Source: Clostridiales bacterium
Lineage (GTDB): Bacteria > Bacillota > Clostridia > Lachnospirales > Lachnospiraceae
NCBI GenBank assembly: GCA_021204085.1
Contig: JAJPZY010000033.1
Span: forward strand, 1-64,000
DNA: 64,000 bases
Direction of reading: 5' to 3'
Below are positions 23,616 through 32,200 of the stretch, piece by piece. Position 1 is the first letter of the stretch, and each line of letters begins with the position of its first letter. The position numbers were made by a program, and so were the translations under genes. The notes under the pieces were generated by a model that worked only from the letters and a program-made list of their open reading frames with translations, did no database searches and was not told the DNA's origin.

Positions 23616-24740
23616 ATGGCAAATGCATTGAATCTGGATACGGTCGTCCTCTCGGAGGATGGCAAAAGTATCATTATTCTTGACCAGACCCTGTTGCCGG
23701 GAAAGACGGAGTATCTTTCTCTTAATAAGGCGGAGGATATCTGGGAGGCAATCTATAAACTGCGTGTGAGAGGAGCGCCGGCGATCGGTGTGACCGGAGG
23801 CTTTGCTTATTATATCCTTGCCTCTCAGCTGGATACGGATGACATGGATCAGTTCGTGGCGGAGTGCACGAAGATTATGGAGTATATCAATTCTTCACGC
23901 CCGACGGCTGTGAACTTAAGCTGGGCGTTGAATCGGATGCATGCGGTGCTTTTGGCGGAGAAAGAAGGAAAAACCGTCGCGCAGATGAAGGAGCGGCTGA
24001 AGGAAGAATCCATCGCAATCCGTGAGGAGGACATAGCAATCAGCCGGAACATCGGTGCTTACGGCTATGAGCTTCTTGAAAAACTGGGAAGGGGCGTGGG
24101 TGTGATGACACACTGCAACGCCGGAACGCTGGCTACCGCAAAATACGGCACAGCGCTTGCCCCGATTTATATTGCTCTGGAGCAGGGGTGGGATCCGAAA
24201 AAGGATCTCCATGTGTATTGCGATGAGACCCGGCCGTTGCTGCAGGGTGCCCGGCTCTCCGCTTATGAGATGCAGACAGCCGGCGTCGACACTTATGTGC
24301 AGTGCGATAACATGGCTTCCTACACGATGAAGTCCGGAAAAATCGGGATTATTTTTGTGGGCTGCGACCGTGTGGCGGCGAATGGAGATTTTGCAAATAA
24401 GATCGGTACCAGCGGCGTGGCAATTATCGCAAAACATTACGGAATTCCCTTTTATGTCTGTGCTCCGTCCTCGACGATTGATATGACTTTGGAGTCCGGC
24501 GATGAGATCAATATCGAGCAGCGGAAGGCGGAAGAAGTCACGGAAATGTGGTATGAACAGCGTATGGCTCCGGAAGGCGTGGGAGTTGTGAATCCGGCTT
24601 TCGATGTGACAGATCACAGCCTGGTGACAGGTATTATTACCGAGAAAGGAATCGCGACAGCGCCATTTAAGGAATCATTTGAAAAAATGGGGATTCGCCC
24701 GGTTGAAAAATATGTAGACAAAAAAGAACTCTGCTCTTGA
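23616..24740 (+). CDS. mtnA: MtnA-type aldose-1-phosphate isomerase (methylthioribose-1-P or 5-deoxyribose-1-P)
   Basis: 374 residues, in the eIF2B-related isomerase family. Catalytic Cys167 (THCNAGTLAT) and Asp251 (VGCDRVAANGDFANKIGT) are present, with the RVRGAPAIG loop near residue 50. The enzyme opens methylthioribose-1-phosphate to the ribulose form in methionine salvage; the same fold (DrdI) acts on 5-deoxyribose-1-phosphate from 5'-deoxyadenosine. No other methionine-salvage gene is nearby, whereas a radical SAM activase (making 5'-deoxyadenosine) and a fuculose-type aldolase lie in the adjacent operon, so the 5-deoxyribose role is attractive. GGAGGA precedes the ATG. Confidence 0.9.
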   Translation: MANALNLDTVVLSEDGKSIIILDQTLLPGKTEYLSLNKAEDIWEAIYKLRVRGAPAIGVTGGFAYYILASQLDTDDMDQFVAECTKIMEYINSSRPTAVNLSWALNRMHAVLLAEKEGKTVAQMKERLKEESIAIREEDIAISRNIGAYGYELLEKLGRGVGVMTHCNAGTLATAKYGTALAPIYIALEQGWDPKKDLHVYCDETRPLLQGARLSAYEMQTAGVDTYVQCDNMASYTMKSGKIGIIFVGCDRVAANGDFANKIGTSGVAIIAKHYGIPFYVCAPSSTIDMTLESGDEINIEQRKAEEVTEMWYEQRMAPEGVGVVNPAFDVTDHSLVTGIITEKGIATAPFKESFEKMGIRPVEKYVDKKELCS

Positions 24741-24756
24741 AGCAGGGTTCCTTTTT
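24726..24756 (+). terminator. Terminator of mtnA, overlapping its stop codon
   Basis: GAACTCTGCT pairs with AGCAGGGTTC (ten pairs, one wobble) around a CTTGA loop, followed by TTTTT. The TGA stop codon of mtnA is in the loop. A structured repeat begins directly after the T-run. Confidence 0.9.
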
Positions 24757-24757
24757 A

Positions 24758-24961
24758 TATCATAGGAAAGATCTTGCTTTTGTAAATTGTTAAAGTGCGT
24801 GATTTCCTATGATATAAAAACACTCCGTGAGGATGCGCAGCAGCTGTGCACGCTTGTTCACTAAGCTCACGATGTTCGCTAAGTGAGCCAATGCGTCGCG
24901 GATAGGAAGTTTTTGCTGCGCAACCGCTCGCGCGAAGTGTCGCAGGGCGACACTTTATTTT
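24758..24961 (+). repeat. Structured dispersed repeat, copy 1 (long form)
   Basis: About 204 bp, repeated at 62699-62850. It opens with TATCATAGGAAA and its inverse TTTCCTATGATA (a hairpin of about 55 bp), then the block ACACTCCGTGAGGATGCGCAG, a TGCGCAG/CTGCGCA pair, and ends with AGTGTCGC/GCGACACT. Copy 1 carries 54 extra bases with their own hairpin (TTCACTAAGC/GCTAAGTGAG). No ORF; looks like a non-coding REP/MITE-like element. Both copies start right after a terminator T-run. Confidence 0.8.
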
Positions 24962-25004
24962 AGAAGATAAATATTGCCGGCTATTGATGTCCGGGTGGTT
25001 TCGG

Positions 25005-25259
25005 TTATTTCTGTGCATTATATGCCTCGCGGACTGCTTTGGAAAGCTGATCCGGACATGAGGTCGGTTTAAAGCCGCAGCGGATACCGGACAGCGTCGA
25101 TTCTACTTCATCTACGGTGCGTCCGGCTACCAGCCGGGAGACACCCTGGAGATTGCCGTTGCAGCCGCCGGTAAATTTTACGTTTTTCACGATGTCGCCG
25201 TCTAATTCTACTTCAATCATGGTGGAGCAGGTACCTTTTGTTCTGTATTTGTAGCTCAT
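25005..25259 (-). CDS. TSCPD domain protein (TIGR03905-type)
   Basis: 84 residues. It carries the motif GTCST near residue 9, FTGGCNGNLQGVSRLVAG in the middle and TSCPDQL near the end, which name the TSCPD family. The domain also forms the C-terminus of some B12-dependent ribonucleotide reductases, where its cysteines bind zinc; the function of the stand-alone form is unknown. Three cysteines (C10, C33, and the TSCPD one) are conserved-looking. GGAGGAAAC precedes the start on the minus strand. It stands alone between the repeat and a divergent hydrolase. Confidence 0.85.
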   Translation of the reverse strand: MSYKYRTKGTCSTMIEVELDGDIVKNVKFTGGCNGNLQGVSRLVAGRTVDEVESTLSGIRCGFKPTSCPDQLSKAVREAYNAQK

Positions 25260-25473
25260 AATGTTTCCTCCTTGTGTCAGTTTGTTTTTCGGATTTCTGC
25301 CGCTTCTGCAATATTGTTTTTTGTTAAATGCGATTCACAGCAGGCAATCAGACTTTATTCATACTATCATATCTGATAAAAATCGACAAGAGATAAAAAG
25401 AGATTGAATCTCGCAATGAAAAGTGTAAAATGGTAAATGTTTAAGGCTTATTTTGCATGGAGGAGTTTAGAAC

Positions 25474-26214
25474 ATGTATATCAATGAATATGGCAGCAGC
25501 AGTCTGCCGAAAGTTATTATTCTGCATCCCATGGAGGTGACAGGTGAGGAAATCTATCATCTGATTCTTCCTTATTTGAATGGGTTCTATTGTTTTATCG
25601 CGCCGGACCAGGGCGGTCACGGGAAATCCGATCCGTATGTTTCGCTGAAAAATGAGGTTGAGACTCTGAAAACATATCTTTTCGATAAAGGTTATACGGA
25701 CATCCGCCTGCTGTTTGGCGCGTCCATGGGTGTGACAGTGGCTTATGAACTGCTGAAGGACAAAAGATTCCATGTTGACCGGATCTGGTTTGACGGGGGA
25801 ATGCTTGCGAAACATGCACCCGTGATGAACCGGCTGATGCAGATGGTTTTCTTAAAAGCGGCGCATCTGTTCCGGAAAGATCCGAATGCGACATCTGACC
25901 GTGTGGAACTTTATGGCGAAGCGATGGCCGGTATGATGAAAGAGAATATGATTCGTTTGCGGGATGAGGATATACGGCAGATCTGCACGACCTGCTGCCA
26001 TCGAGATCTGGTAAAGCTTCCGGCGGAAGTGCAGAAGCGAATGCATCTGGAATGGGGAGAGACCGATTTTGCGCTTCGTCCGTCAAAAAGGTCGCTGGAA
26101 AAATATTTTCCGGAAGTGGAGACTGTTATCCGCAGGGGGTATGCGCATTGCTCCTATATGGCGCAGAATCTGGAGTCGTATGTCGCACAGATTGAGTCAT
26201 ATATCGAAATGTAA
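25474..26214 (+). CDS. Alpha/beta hydrolase
   Basis: 246 residues, an alpha/beta hydrolase fold without signal peptide. The nucleophile elbow is GASMG (Ser near residue 89), an oxyanion/turn region DQGGHGKSDP is near 49, and a C-terminal YAHCSYM supplies the catalytic His. A cap of helices lies between about 110 and 185. Substrate unknown. GGAGG precedes the ATG. It is followed after 16 bases by a tiny ORF and the MATE pump and may be in one transcript with them. Confidence 0.8.
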   Translation: MYINEYGSSSLPKVIILHPMEVTGEEIYHLILPYLNGFYCFIAPDQGGHGKSDPYVSLKNEVETLKTYLFDKGYTDIRLLFGASMGVTVAYELLKDKRFHVDRIWFDGGMLAKHAPVMNRLMQMVFLKAAHLFRKDPNATSDRVELYGEAMAGMMKENMIRLRDEDIRQICTTCCHRDLVKLPAEVQKRMHLEWGETDFALRPSKRSLEKYFPEVETVIRRGYAHCSYMAQNLESYVAQIESYIEM

Positions 26215-26230
26215 AGAGGTAATTGTATAT

Positions 26231-26308
26231 ATGGAACAAGTATGTTTTGGTGAGTTTGAAAAGAGTATGGATGATTTTCATGAGTCGCATGATATGAGGG
26301 AGTGTTAG
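26231..26308 (+). CDS. Possible 25-residue peptide before MATE gene
   Basis: ATG at 26231 with AGAGGT about eight bases upstream encodes MEQVCFGEFEKSMDDFHESH plus five more residues and stops one base before the GTG of the MATE gene. Acidic, no known motif. It could be a leader peptide that couples translation to the pump gene. The only evidence is the ribosome binding site and tight spacing. Confidence 0.25.
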   Translation: MEQVCFGEFEKSMDDFHESHDMREC

Positions 26309-26309
26309 T

Positions 26310-27674
26310 GTGAAAAAGGAAACTACTGTTGGCATGGATATGCTTCACGGACCCATGCTGAAAAATATTTTGTTGTTTGCCCTGCCGCTGGCGGCGGGCA
26401 GTATTCTGCAGCAGCTGTTTAATGCGGTGGATGTGGCTGTCGTCGGCCAGTTCGCGAGCAGCCAGGCGCTGGCAGCAGTGGGAGCAAACTCCTCCGTTGT
26501 CACGCTGTTTATTAATTTTTTTACGGGAATATCCGTCGGGAGTAATGTCGTAATCGCTCATATGATCGGAAAAGGGGAGGAGGATCAGATCAGCGGCGCC
26601 GTACATACATCGATTGTGTTTTCGCTTCTTTCGGGTTTGGTGATGCTGGTGGCGGGCATTCTGATCGCAAGGCCGCTTCTGACACTTATGTCGACTCCGG
26701 ACAACATCATGGATATGGCGGTTTTGTATCTGCGTATTTACTGCGTGGGTATGCCGTTTATCCTCCTCTATAATTTTGCCGCGGCAATTCTCCGCAGCAT
26801 CGGCGATACGCGCAGGCCGCTGTACTGTCTGGTGACAGCCGGGGTGTTGAATGCCTGCCTGAACCTCTTTTTCGTGATTGTTCTGCACATGGGTGTATCC
26901 GGTGTCGCCATTGCTACGGTGATTTCCAATGTTGTCAACTCCGGAATGGCTGTCTGGTTTCTCTGTCATTCTGACTCGACAGTTCGGCTGGAGTTGAAGA
27001 AACTGCGCATTCAGAAGAGAGAACTGATGCTGATTTTAAAAATCGGCGTACCGTCAGGAATTCAGGGGATGGTTTTTTCCATTGCAAATGTTTGTATTCA
27101 ATCCTCTATCAATTCTTTCGGTTCGGATGCCGTTGCGGGGTCTACCGTGGCCCAGAATTTTGAGTATATGTCCTATTTCCTGGTCAGCGGATTTAATTCG
27201 GCGGCAGTGACATTTGTCAGCCAGAATTACGGCGCCGGCAATCTAAAGCGCTGCAAAAAAGCATTTCTCTTAAGCCTTGCACTGGCAGCAGTCATCGACT
27301 TTGCCGTCGACAGCTCTTTTTATCTGGGACGCAATACGCTGATCGGATTCTTCACCACTGACGCAGCGGTAATTCCCTACGCCGTATTGCGGCTGCGGTA
27401 CGTCGTGCTGCCGCATGTGATGATCAGCTCCTATGAGATCAGCGGTTCCGCACTGCGCGGCCTGGGGCATTCTCTGCTCCCGTCCGTCCTCATGATCTTC
27501 GGCACCTGCGTATTCCGCCTGATCTACATCAACACCGTTGTGCCGGCTTACCATGAATTTTCCGTGCTGATGCTGGTATATCCATTATCATGGCTCATCA
27601 CGGGAACCCTGGTCGTAGCAGCGTTTGTTGTAGTGTGGAGAAAAATTGTGGGTTCAGCAACTGTTGTCGATTGA
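26310..27674 (+). CDS. MATE family efflux transporter
   Basis: 454 residues with twelve predicted transmembrane helices in two related halves. The opening LFALPLAAGSILQQLFNAVDVAVVGQF is the classic MATE start, and the second half repeats it (LKIGVPSGIQGMVFSIANV). These pumps export drugs or metabolites in exchange for Na+ or H+. The start is GTG at 26310 after GAGGGAGTG. Substrate not evident. Confidence 0.93.
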   Translation: MKKETTVGMDMLHGPMLKNILLFALPLAAGSILQQLFNAVDVAVVGQFASSQALAAVGANSSVVTLFINFFTGISVGSNVVIAHMIGKGEEDQISGAVHTSIVFSLLSGLVMLVAGILIARPLLTLMSTPDNIMDMAVLYLRIYCVGMPFILLYNFAAAILRSIGDTRRPLYCLVTAGVLNACLNLFFVIVLHMGVSGVAIATVISNVVNSGMAVWFLCHSDSTVRLELKKLRIQKRELMLILKIGVPSGIQGMVFSIANVCIQSSINSFGSDAVAGSTVAQNFEYMSYFLVSGFNSAAVTFVSQNYGAGNLKRCKKAFLLSLALAAVIDFAVDSSFYLGRNTLIGFFTTDAAVIPYAVLRLRYVVLPHVMISSYEISGSALRGLGHSLLPSVLMIFGTCVFRLIYINTVVPAYHEFSVLMLVYPLSWLITGTLVVAAFVVVWRKIVGSATVVD

Positions 27675-27816
27675 TAACCGTATTTATTCAGAACGTTTGC
27701 TCAGGATGCGTCTGATGTTGTAAAAATACTTTCAGGCAACTTTGTAGGGGCGTTGCCCCGGTTGTCTTAAAATATATGGTGGCACCTGCTGCTTCCGTTG
27801 TACATTGCCCGGAGGT

Positions 27817-29643
27817 TTATCCCAACTGCGCTGATACCGCGTCTTCTACGAACTGCTGCCGGTGCAGGCGGTAGTAGTAGCCTTTGGCGGCGAGCAGTTC
27901 GCTGTGCGTGCCCTGTTCCACGATTTTGCCGTCTTTCATGACGAGGATCACATCTGCGTCACGGACGGTGGAGAGCCGGTGCGCGATCATGAAACTGGTC
28001 CTGCCTTTGGTCACGGTGAGGATAGCTTCCTGAATGGCTTTTTCGGTCAGCGTGTCTACGCTGCTGGTGGCTTCATCCAGAATCAGAATCTGCGGGTTGG
28101 CCAGCAGTGCGCGGGCGAAGCTTAGGAGCTGTTTTTCTCCGGTGGAGAGGAGGTCGCCGCCTTCGCCAACCTGGGTTTCGTAACCGTGTTCCATATTTGC
28201 GATGATGCCGTCCGCGTGAACCCGCCGGACGGCTGTTTCGATTTCTTCCATCGTTGCATCCGGATTCCCGTAGCGCAGGTTGTCCAGGATCGTTCCGGAA
28301 AAAAGGTGGGGCGTCTGGAGGACATATCCGATGTGGCTGTGCAGCCAGAGCTGGCTCCGCTCGCGGGCATCCCGTTCGTCGATCAGGACCTGTCCGTCGG
28401 TCGGCTCATAGAAGCGGCAGACCAGATTGACCAGCGTGCTTTTTCCGGCGCCGGTCTCACCCACAATGGCAACCATGGAACCCTGAGGAACTTTTAGGTT
28501 AAAGTGTTCCAGGACGTTTTCCTCCCCGTCGGGATAGCAGAAAGTCACATCTTTAAACTCAATATCTCCCCGCAGCGGTTCCCAGTTTTCCTTTTTCGGG
28601 GCGAAGGTGTCCCCGTACTTTTCAATAACTTCCGGTGTGTCTGAGACATCGGATTCGGTATGGAGCAGCGTGTTGATTCGCTCTACGTTTACCTGCGTCT
28701 GAATCAGTTCCGAGATGACGTTTACCAGATCCTGTACGTAATCATTCATGGAAGTGGCATAGTTCATAAACACAGCCAGATTTCCCAGCAGCAGAAGACC
28801 GGCGGTGTTTAAGATGCCGCCGCGCCAGAGCACAAGCGCCAGAGCGATACTGGAAAAAAAGACGATCACGGCGCGGAAGAGTGCGCGGTAGCGCCCGGCA
28901 CGGACACTTGTTGCCCGCATGGAGGAGGTGTCGTGCTCAAAGTCGCGCTGTATTTTGTCCTCAATTACCAGAGATTTGACAGTTTTCGCTCCGGTTATCC
29001 CCTCATTAAAGTCGCCGGTGATGACGCTGTTTATTTCACGGACGGATCGGTTTTCCCTTGTGATATGGCGGGAAAAAAATACCGTCGCCAGAATTTCCAG
29101 CGGAAGGACGATCAGGAGCAGACCGCCGAGTATCGGATTTAAGGAAAACATGATGATAAATATGCCGATCAGGTAGACGACAGTGATCACGGCGTCCATC
29201 AGTCCCCAGCTGACAATCATTCCGATTTTATTGGGATCCGAGATTACCCGGGAATGGATGTATCCCGTGCTGTTCTGGTTAAAATAGCCGAAAGAGAGCG
29301 TCTGCACATGGTCAAAGCATTTCTGCCGGATATCCCGGTCTACGACGACCTCCGCTTTGAAGGCATAATAAATACCGATGGAATTGACCAGACCATACAG
29401 CAGCAGGATTGCGACATAGAGGATGATCATCCCGGGCAATGTATCCAGTGTCTGTTCCCCGATGTAATGGTTGATCGCATAGTTCTGGAACAGCGGCAGG
29501 ATGGCATCGATAACACTGGTAAGGCCCATGGAAATCATCACGGTCAGCATCATTTTCCAATGGGATTTTACCAGATTCCAGATCTGGGGCAGACCAAACC
29601 ACTTCAGGTGAATGATCTGTTTGCCGGAAGTTGTGTTGTTCAT
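27817..29643 (-). CDS. ABC exporter half-transporter, catalytic-site partner (TM288-like)
   Basis: 608 residues: six-helix membrane domain (about 1-330) and nucleotide-binding domain. Walker A is GETGAGKST, Walker B is ILILDEATSS with the catalytic Glu, but the signature is LSTGEKQ instead of LSGGQ. In heterodimeric exporters the subunit with an intact Walker B and deviant signature pairs with one showing the reverse, as here with the next gene. The gene overlaps its partner by four bases (ATGA). A 142-bp stretch with a GGGGC/GCCCC hairpin separates it from the convergent MATE gene. Confidence 0.93.
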   Translation of the reverse strand: MNNTTSGKQIIHLKWFGLPQIWNLVKSHWKMMLTVMISMGLTSVIDAILPLFQNYAINHYIGEQTLDTLPGMIILYVAILLLYGLVNSIGIYYAFKAEVVVDRDIRQKCFDHVQTLSFGYFNQNSTGYIHSRVISDPNKIGMIVSWGLMDAVITVVYLIGIFIIMFSLNPILGGLLLIVLPLEILATVFFSRHITRENRSVREINSVITGDFNEGITGAKTVKSLVIEDKIQRDFEHDTSSMRATSVRAGRYRALFRAVIVFFSSIALALVLWRGGILNTAGLLLLGNLAVFMNYATSMNDYVQDLVNVISELIQTQVNVERINTLLHTESDVSDTPEVIEKYGDTFAPKKENWEPLRGDIEFKDVTFCYPDGEENVLEHFNLKVPQGSMVAIVGETGAGKSTLVNLVCRFYEPTDGQVLIDERDARERSQLWLHSHIGYVLQTPHLFSGTILDNLRYGNPDATMEEIETAVRRVHADGIIANMEHGYETQVGEGGDLLSTGEKQLLSFARALLANPQILILDEATSSVDTLTEKAIQEAILTVTKGRTSFMIAHRLSTVRDADVILVMKDGKIVEQGTHSELLAAKGYYYRLHRQQFVEDAVSAQLG

Positions 29644-31466
29644 GATTCGTCTGCCTCCCTTCCTGACTGGATGTCATAGATTTCGCGGTACAGGCCCGGA
29701 CGGGAGATCAGCTCCTCGTGTGTGCCGGAATCCACAAGTTTTCCTTCTTTTAAAACAATAATCTGATCCGCGGCCATCAATGTGGTGGTGCGGTGGCTGA
29801 CAAGAATTACGGTTGCGTTGCCCATGTATTCCTTCAGATTGCTTCGAATCCGGGCGTCTGTCTCAGCGTCTACGGCAGAGAGTGAGTCGTCGAAAACCAG
29901 GATGGGGGCCTGAAGCGTCAGGGCGCGGGCAATGGCGGTGCGCTGTTTCTGTCCGCCGGACAGCGTCATACCGCGCTCGCCCACGAAAGTATCATATCCT
30001 TTCGGAAAACTTTCGATGGTATCAGAAAGCGCCGCCATATCTGCAGCTTTTTCAACCTGGGATTCGTCCGCCTTTTCCTGCGTAATGGTAATATTCTCCG
30101 CGATGCTGCGGCTGAACAGGAAGGGCTCCTGCATGACATATCCGATATTTTTCCGCACCCAGGCAGCCGGTATTTCCTGCAGGTCTGTTCCGCCGACGGT
30201 AATTTTGCCGTTTTGCGGCGGCAGAGGGTAAAATTTAGTCAGGAGCTGGATCAGTGTGCTCTTGCCGCTTCCTGTGGTGCCGAGGATACCGAGCGTGGTG
30301 CCTGCGGGAATCGTAAAACTGATGTCGCTTAGCAACTCAGGCTGTCCCGGATAGGAGAAGCTGACATGGTCAAAGATGATGTCCCGGTTCATGGGAGCTT
30401 CGGTGCTTTCCGGTGCGTCCTCCTCTGTCGGTGCGCACATAATCTCATAGAGTCTCTGGAAAGAGACGCCGGTTTTACTCATTTCACTTAAGATACGTCC
30501 CAGCATGCGGACGGGGCGCAGCAGCATCGTCACGTAGGAAATCATGGCGAGGAGAGCGCCGACGGTGAGGTTCGAACGGACGCACATGACCGTTCCGACT
30601 GCCAGAATCAGCATCATAACCAGGCCGCTTAAGAAGTCAATAAAAAAGAAAAAGATGGTCATGAACCGGCCGAGGTCCACCCACCGGTCGGTGACAACCT
30701 GATTTTGTATCCGGAACTTTTCCCGCTCGGACCGCTCTTTTCCGAATGCCCGGACAACGCGGACGCCGCTTAAGTTTTCCTGCGCGATCGTGGAGAGGAC
30801 GCCTTCATTTTCATCGCATTCCTTAAACCCTCGGCCGATGCCGTTGTGGAACCAGAGCGAGATCCCTACGATGACCGGTATGCTTGCCAGGGCAATGAGC
30901 GTCAGCTGCCACTGAATCCGAAACATAAAAACCAGAGCCAGCAGGATGGTCATAATCATGGAAAACAGTTTGACAAAATGCTCGGAAAGAAACGTCTTTA
31001 CTTCCTCCACATCCGTGGTGCATCGCTGGAGGATATCGCCGGTCTGGTGAGAACTGTGCCACTCCACAGACAGCCGTTCCAGGTGGGAGAACAGGTGGTC
31101 ACGCATGTTGCAGACAAAGCTTTCGCTGCCTTTGACTACGCACATCTCGTAAATGTAGCGGAGCACCACCGCAATCAGGGTAGTAACGATCACTGCAAGC
31201 GCCGGCACCCAGAGATGTGACTTCAGCCATACGATTCCGCCGCTGTCTGCAAACCAGGACAGAACAAAAGCGGGAATCGAATCCGTGCTGTTCCCGAGAA
31301 TCCCATCCACTGTGTACTCAATGATCTTCGGGCGCACCATGTCCGCCAGAGCAGAGAGACACGCAAAAATAATGGCGCCGACGAAGTAACCCGCTGCTCC
31401 TCTGAGGAAGAGGAGCAGCATATCTTTTTTCTGAAATTGATTTTTTTGGCTTTGCGATTTTTTCAT
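29640..31466 (-). CDS. ABC exporter half-transporter, degenerate-site partner (TM287-like)
   Basis: 608 residues: six-helix membrane domain and nucleotide-binding domain with Walker A GTTGSGKST and canonical signature LSGGQKQ, but Walker B reads ILVFDDSLSA, with Asp in place of the catalytic Glu. This is the mark of the non-hydrolysing subunit in heterodimeric multidrug exporters of the BmrCD/TM287-288 kind. It is upstream of, and translationally coupled to, the partner gene. The substrate is not predicted beyond drugs or lipids. Confidence 0.93.
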   Translation of the reverse strand: MKKSQSQKNQFQKKDMLLLFLRGAAGYFVGAIIFACLSALADMVRPKIIEYTVDGILGNSTDSIPAFVLSWFADSGGIVWLKSHLWVPALAVIVTTLIAVVLRYIYEMCVVKGSESFVCNMRDHLFSHLERLSVEWHSSHQTGDILQRCTTDVEEVKTFLSEHFVKLFSMIMTILLALVFMFRIQWQLTLIALASIPVIVGISLWFHNGIGRGFKECDENEGVLSTIAQENLSGVRVVRAFGKERSEREKFRIQNQVVTDRWVDLGRFMTIFFFFIDFLSGLVMMLILAVGTVMCVRSNLTVGALLAMISYVTMLLRPVRMLGRILSEMSKTGVSFQRLYEIMCAPTEEDAPESTEAPMNRDIIFDHVSFSYPGQPELLSDISFTIPAGTTLGILGTTGSGKSTLIQLLTKFYPLPPQNGKITVGGTDLQEIPAAWVRKNIGYVMQEPFLFSRSIAENITITQEKADESQVEKAADMAALSDTIESFPKGYDTFVGERGMTLSGGQKQRTAIARALTLQAPILVFDDSLSAVDAETDARIRSNLKEYMGNATVILVSHRTTTLMAADQIIVLKEGKLVDSGTHEELISRPGLYREIYDIQSGREADES

Positions 31467-31532
31467 AACGCGTCTATTCTATATAATTTTTCACGATTAT
31501 GCAATAAGAAAAAAGAAGTGATGAAATCAGAT

Positions 31533-31823
31533 TTAAGCAACCACCTGATAACTATAACTGTTTTGATACATATATTCCGGAGCACAGTCGATTTCTCCGT
31601 TCGCCCATGTGACAATTCCATGATCAATAACTGCAGATGAAAAAACATCTTCGTTGTTTAAAGGATTAAAAACCTCGCCTTCAAGGATCGTCGCATCGAA
31701 TAGTCTGGTTTCTCCATTGGAAAAAGTAAGAAGCATAATTTTATCCGGTAAAACTTTTATTTTTAATACTTTAACAGGATTCATCGGTTCGCCACCATAT
31801 ACAATACCATTTAATATATACAT
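31533..31823 (-). CDS. DUF2442 domain protein
   Basis: 96 residues. The core PVKVLKIKVLPDKIMLLTFSNGETRLFDATIL ... GIVTWANGEIDCAPEYMY matches the DUF2442 fold. Proteins of this kind are often encoded next to DUF4160 proteins, as here, and such pairs have been suspected to be toxin-antitoxin-like modules, without settled function. GAGGTGACAG precedes the ATG at 31823. It follows the frameshifted DUF4160 gene by 19 bases. Confidence 0.8.
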   Translation of the reverse strand: MYILNGIVYGGEPMNPVKVLKIKVLPDKIMLLTFSNGETRLFDATILEGEVFNPLNNEDVFSSAVIDHGIVTWANGEIDCAPEYMYQNSYSYQVVA

Positions 31824-31842
31824 TCTGTCACCTCTATTTCAA

Positions 31843-32110
31843 TTATTTCAATGGCTCTATTTTTTTGAATGCTTTGTTTCTTACTGCGTTATTCCAGGCT
31901 TCATATAGTTCATCTTCGTGGATGGCCATCCATCCTGAAACCATTCGGAACTGTTTTAACGGCAATTTACCTTCCAAGAGTTCTCCGTCCAGAGAAACGG
32001 ATGCTTCATATTCTCCATAGTACACATGTACGTGTGGCTTGTGGTGCCTGTCATTATCATTGAAAATCATTTGTTATGATGATTCCGTAGAATCTGCTAA
32101 TTTCCGGCAC
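31843..32110 (-). pseudogene. DUF4160 gene with frameshift near the start
   Basis: A strong AAAGGAGG (about 32118-32125) precedes a GTG at 32110 that encodes PEISRFYGIIIT, the typical start of DUF4160 proteins. The rest of the family pattern (MIFNDNDRHHKPHVHVYYGE...) continues in another frame from 32070. One extra A at about 32071, in a short A-run, breaks the frame. The inner ATG at 32070 has no ribosome binding site of its own. Either the gene is inactivated, the base is a sequencing error, or ribosomes slip at the A-run. The HHKPHVHV metal-like His cluster is intact. Confidence 0.75.
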
Positions 32111-32200
32111 AGGATAACCTCCTTTCATGTTATATGTTGTATCGCTGCGTAACAGATATTGTTGGTTATGCCAGTTTTCTAACATATTTTTGTAAAAAAT

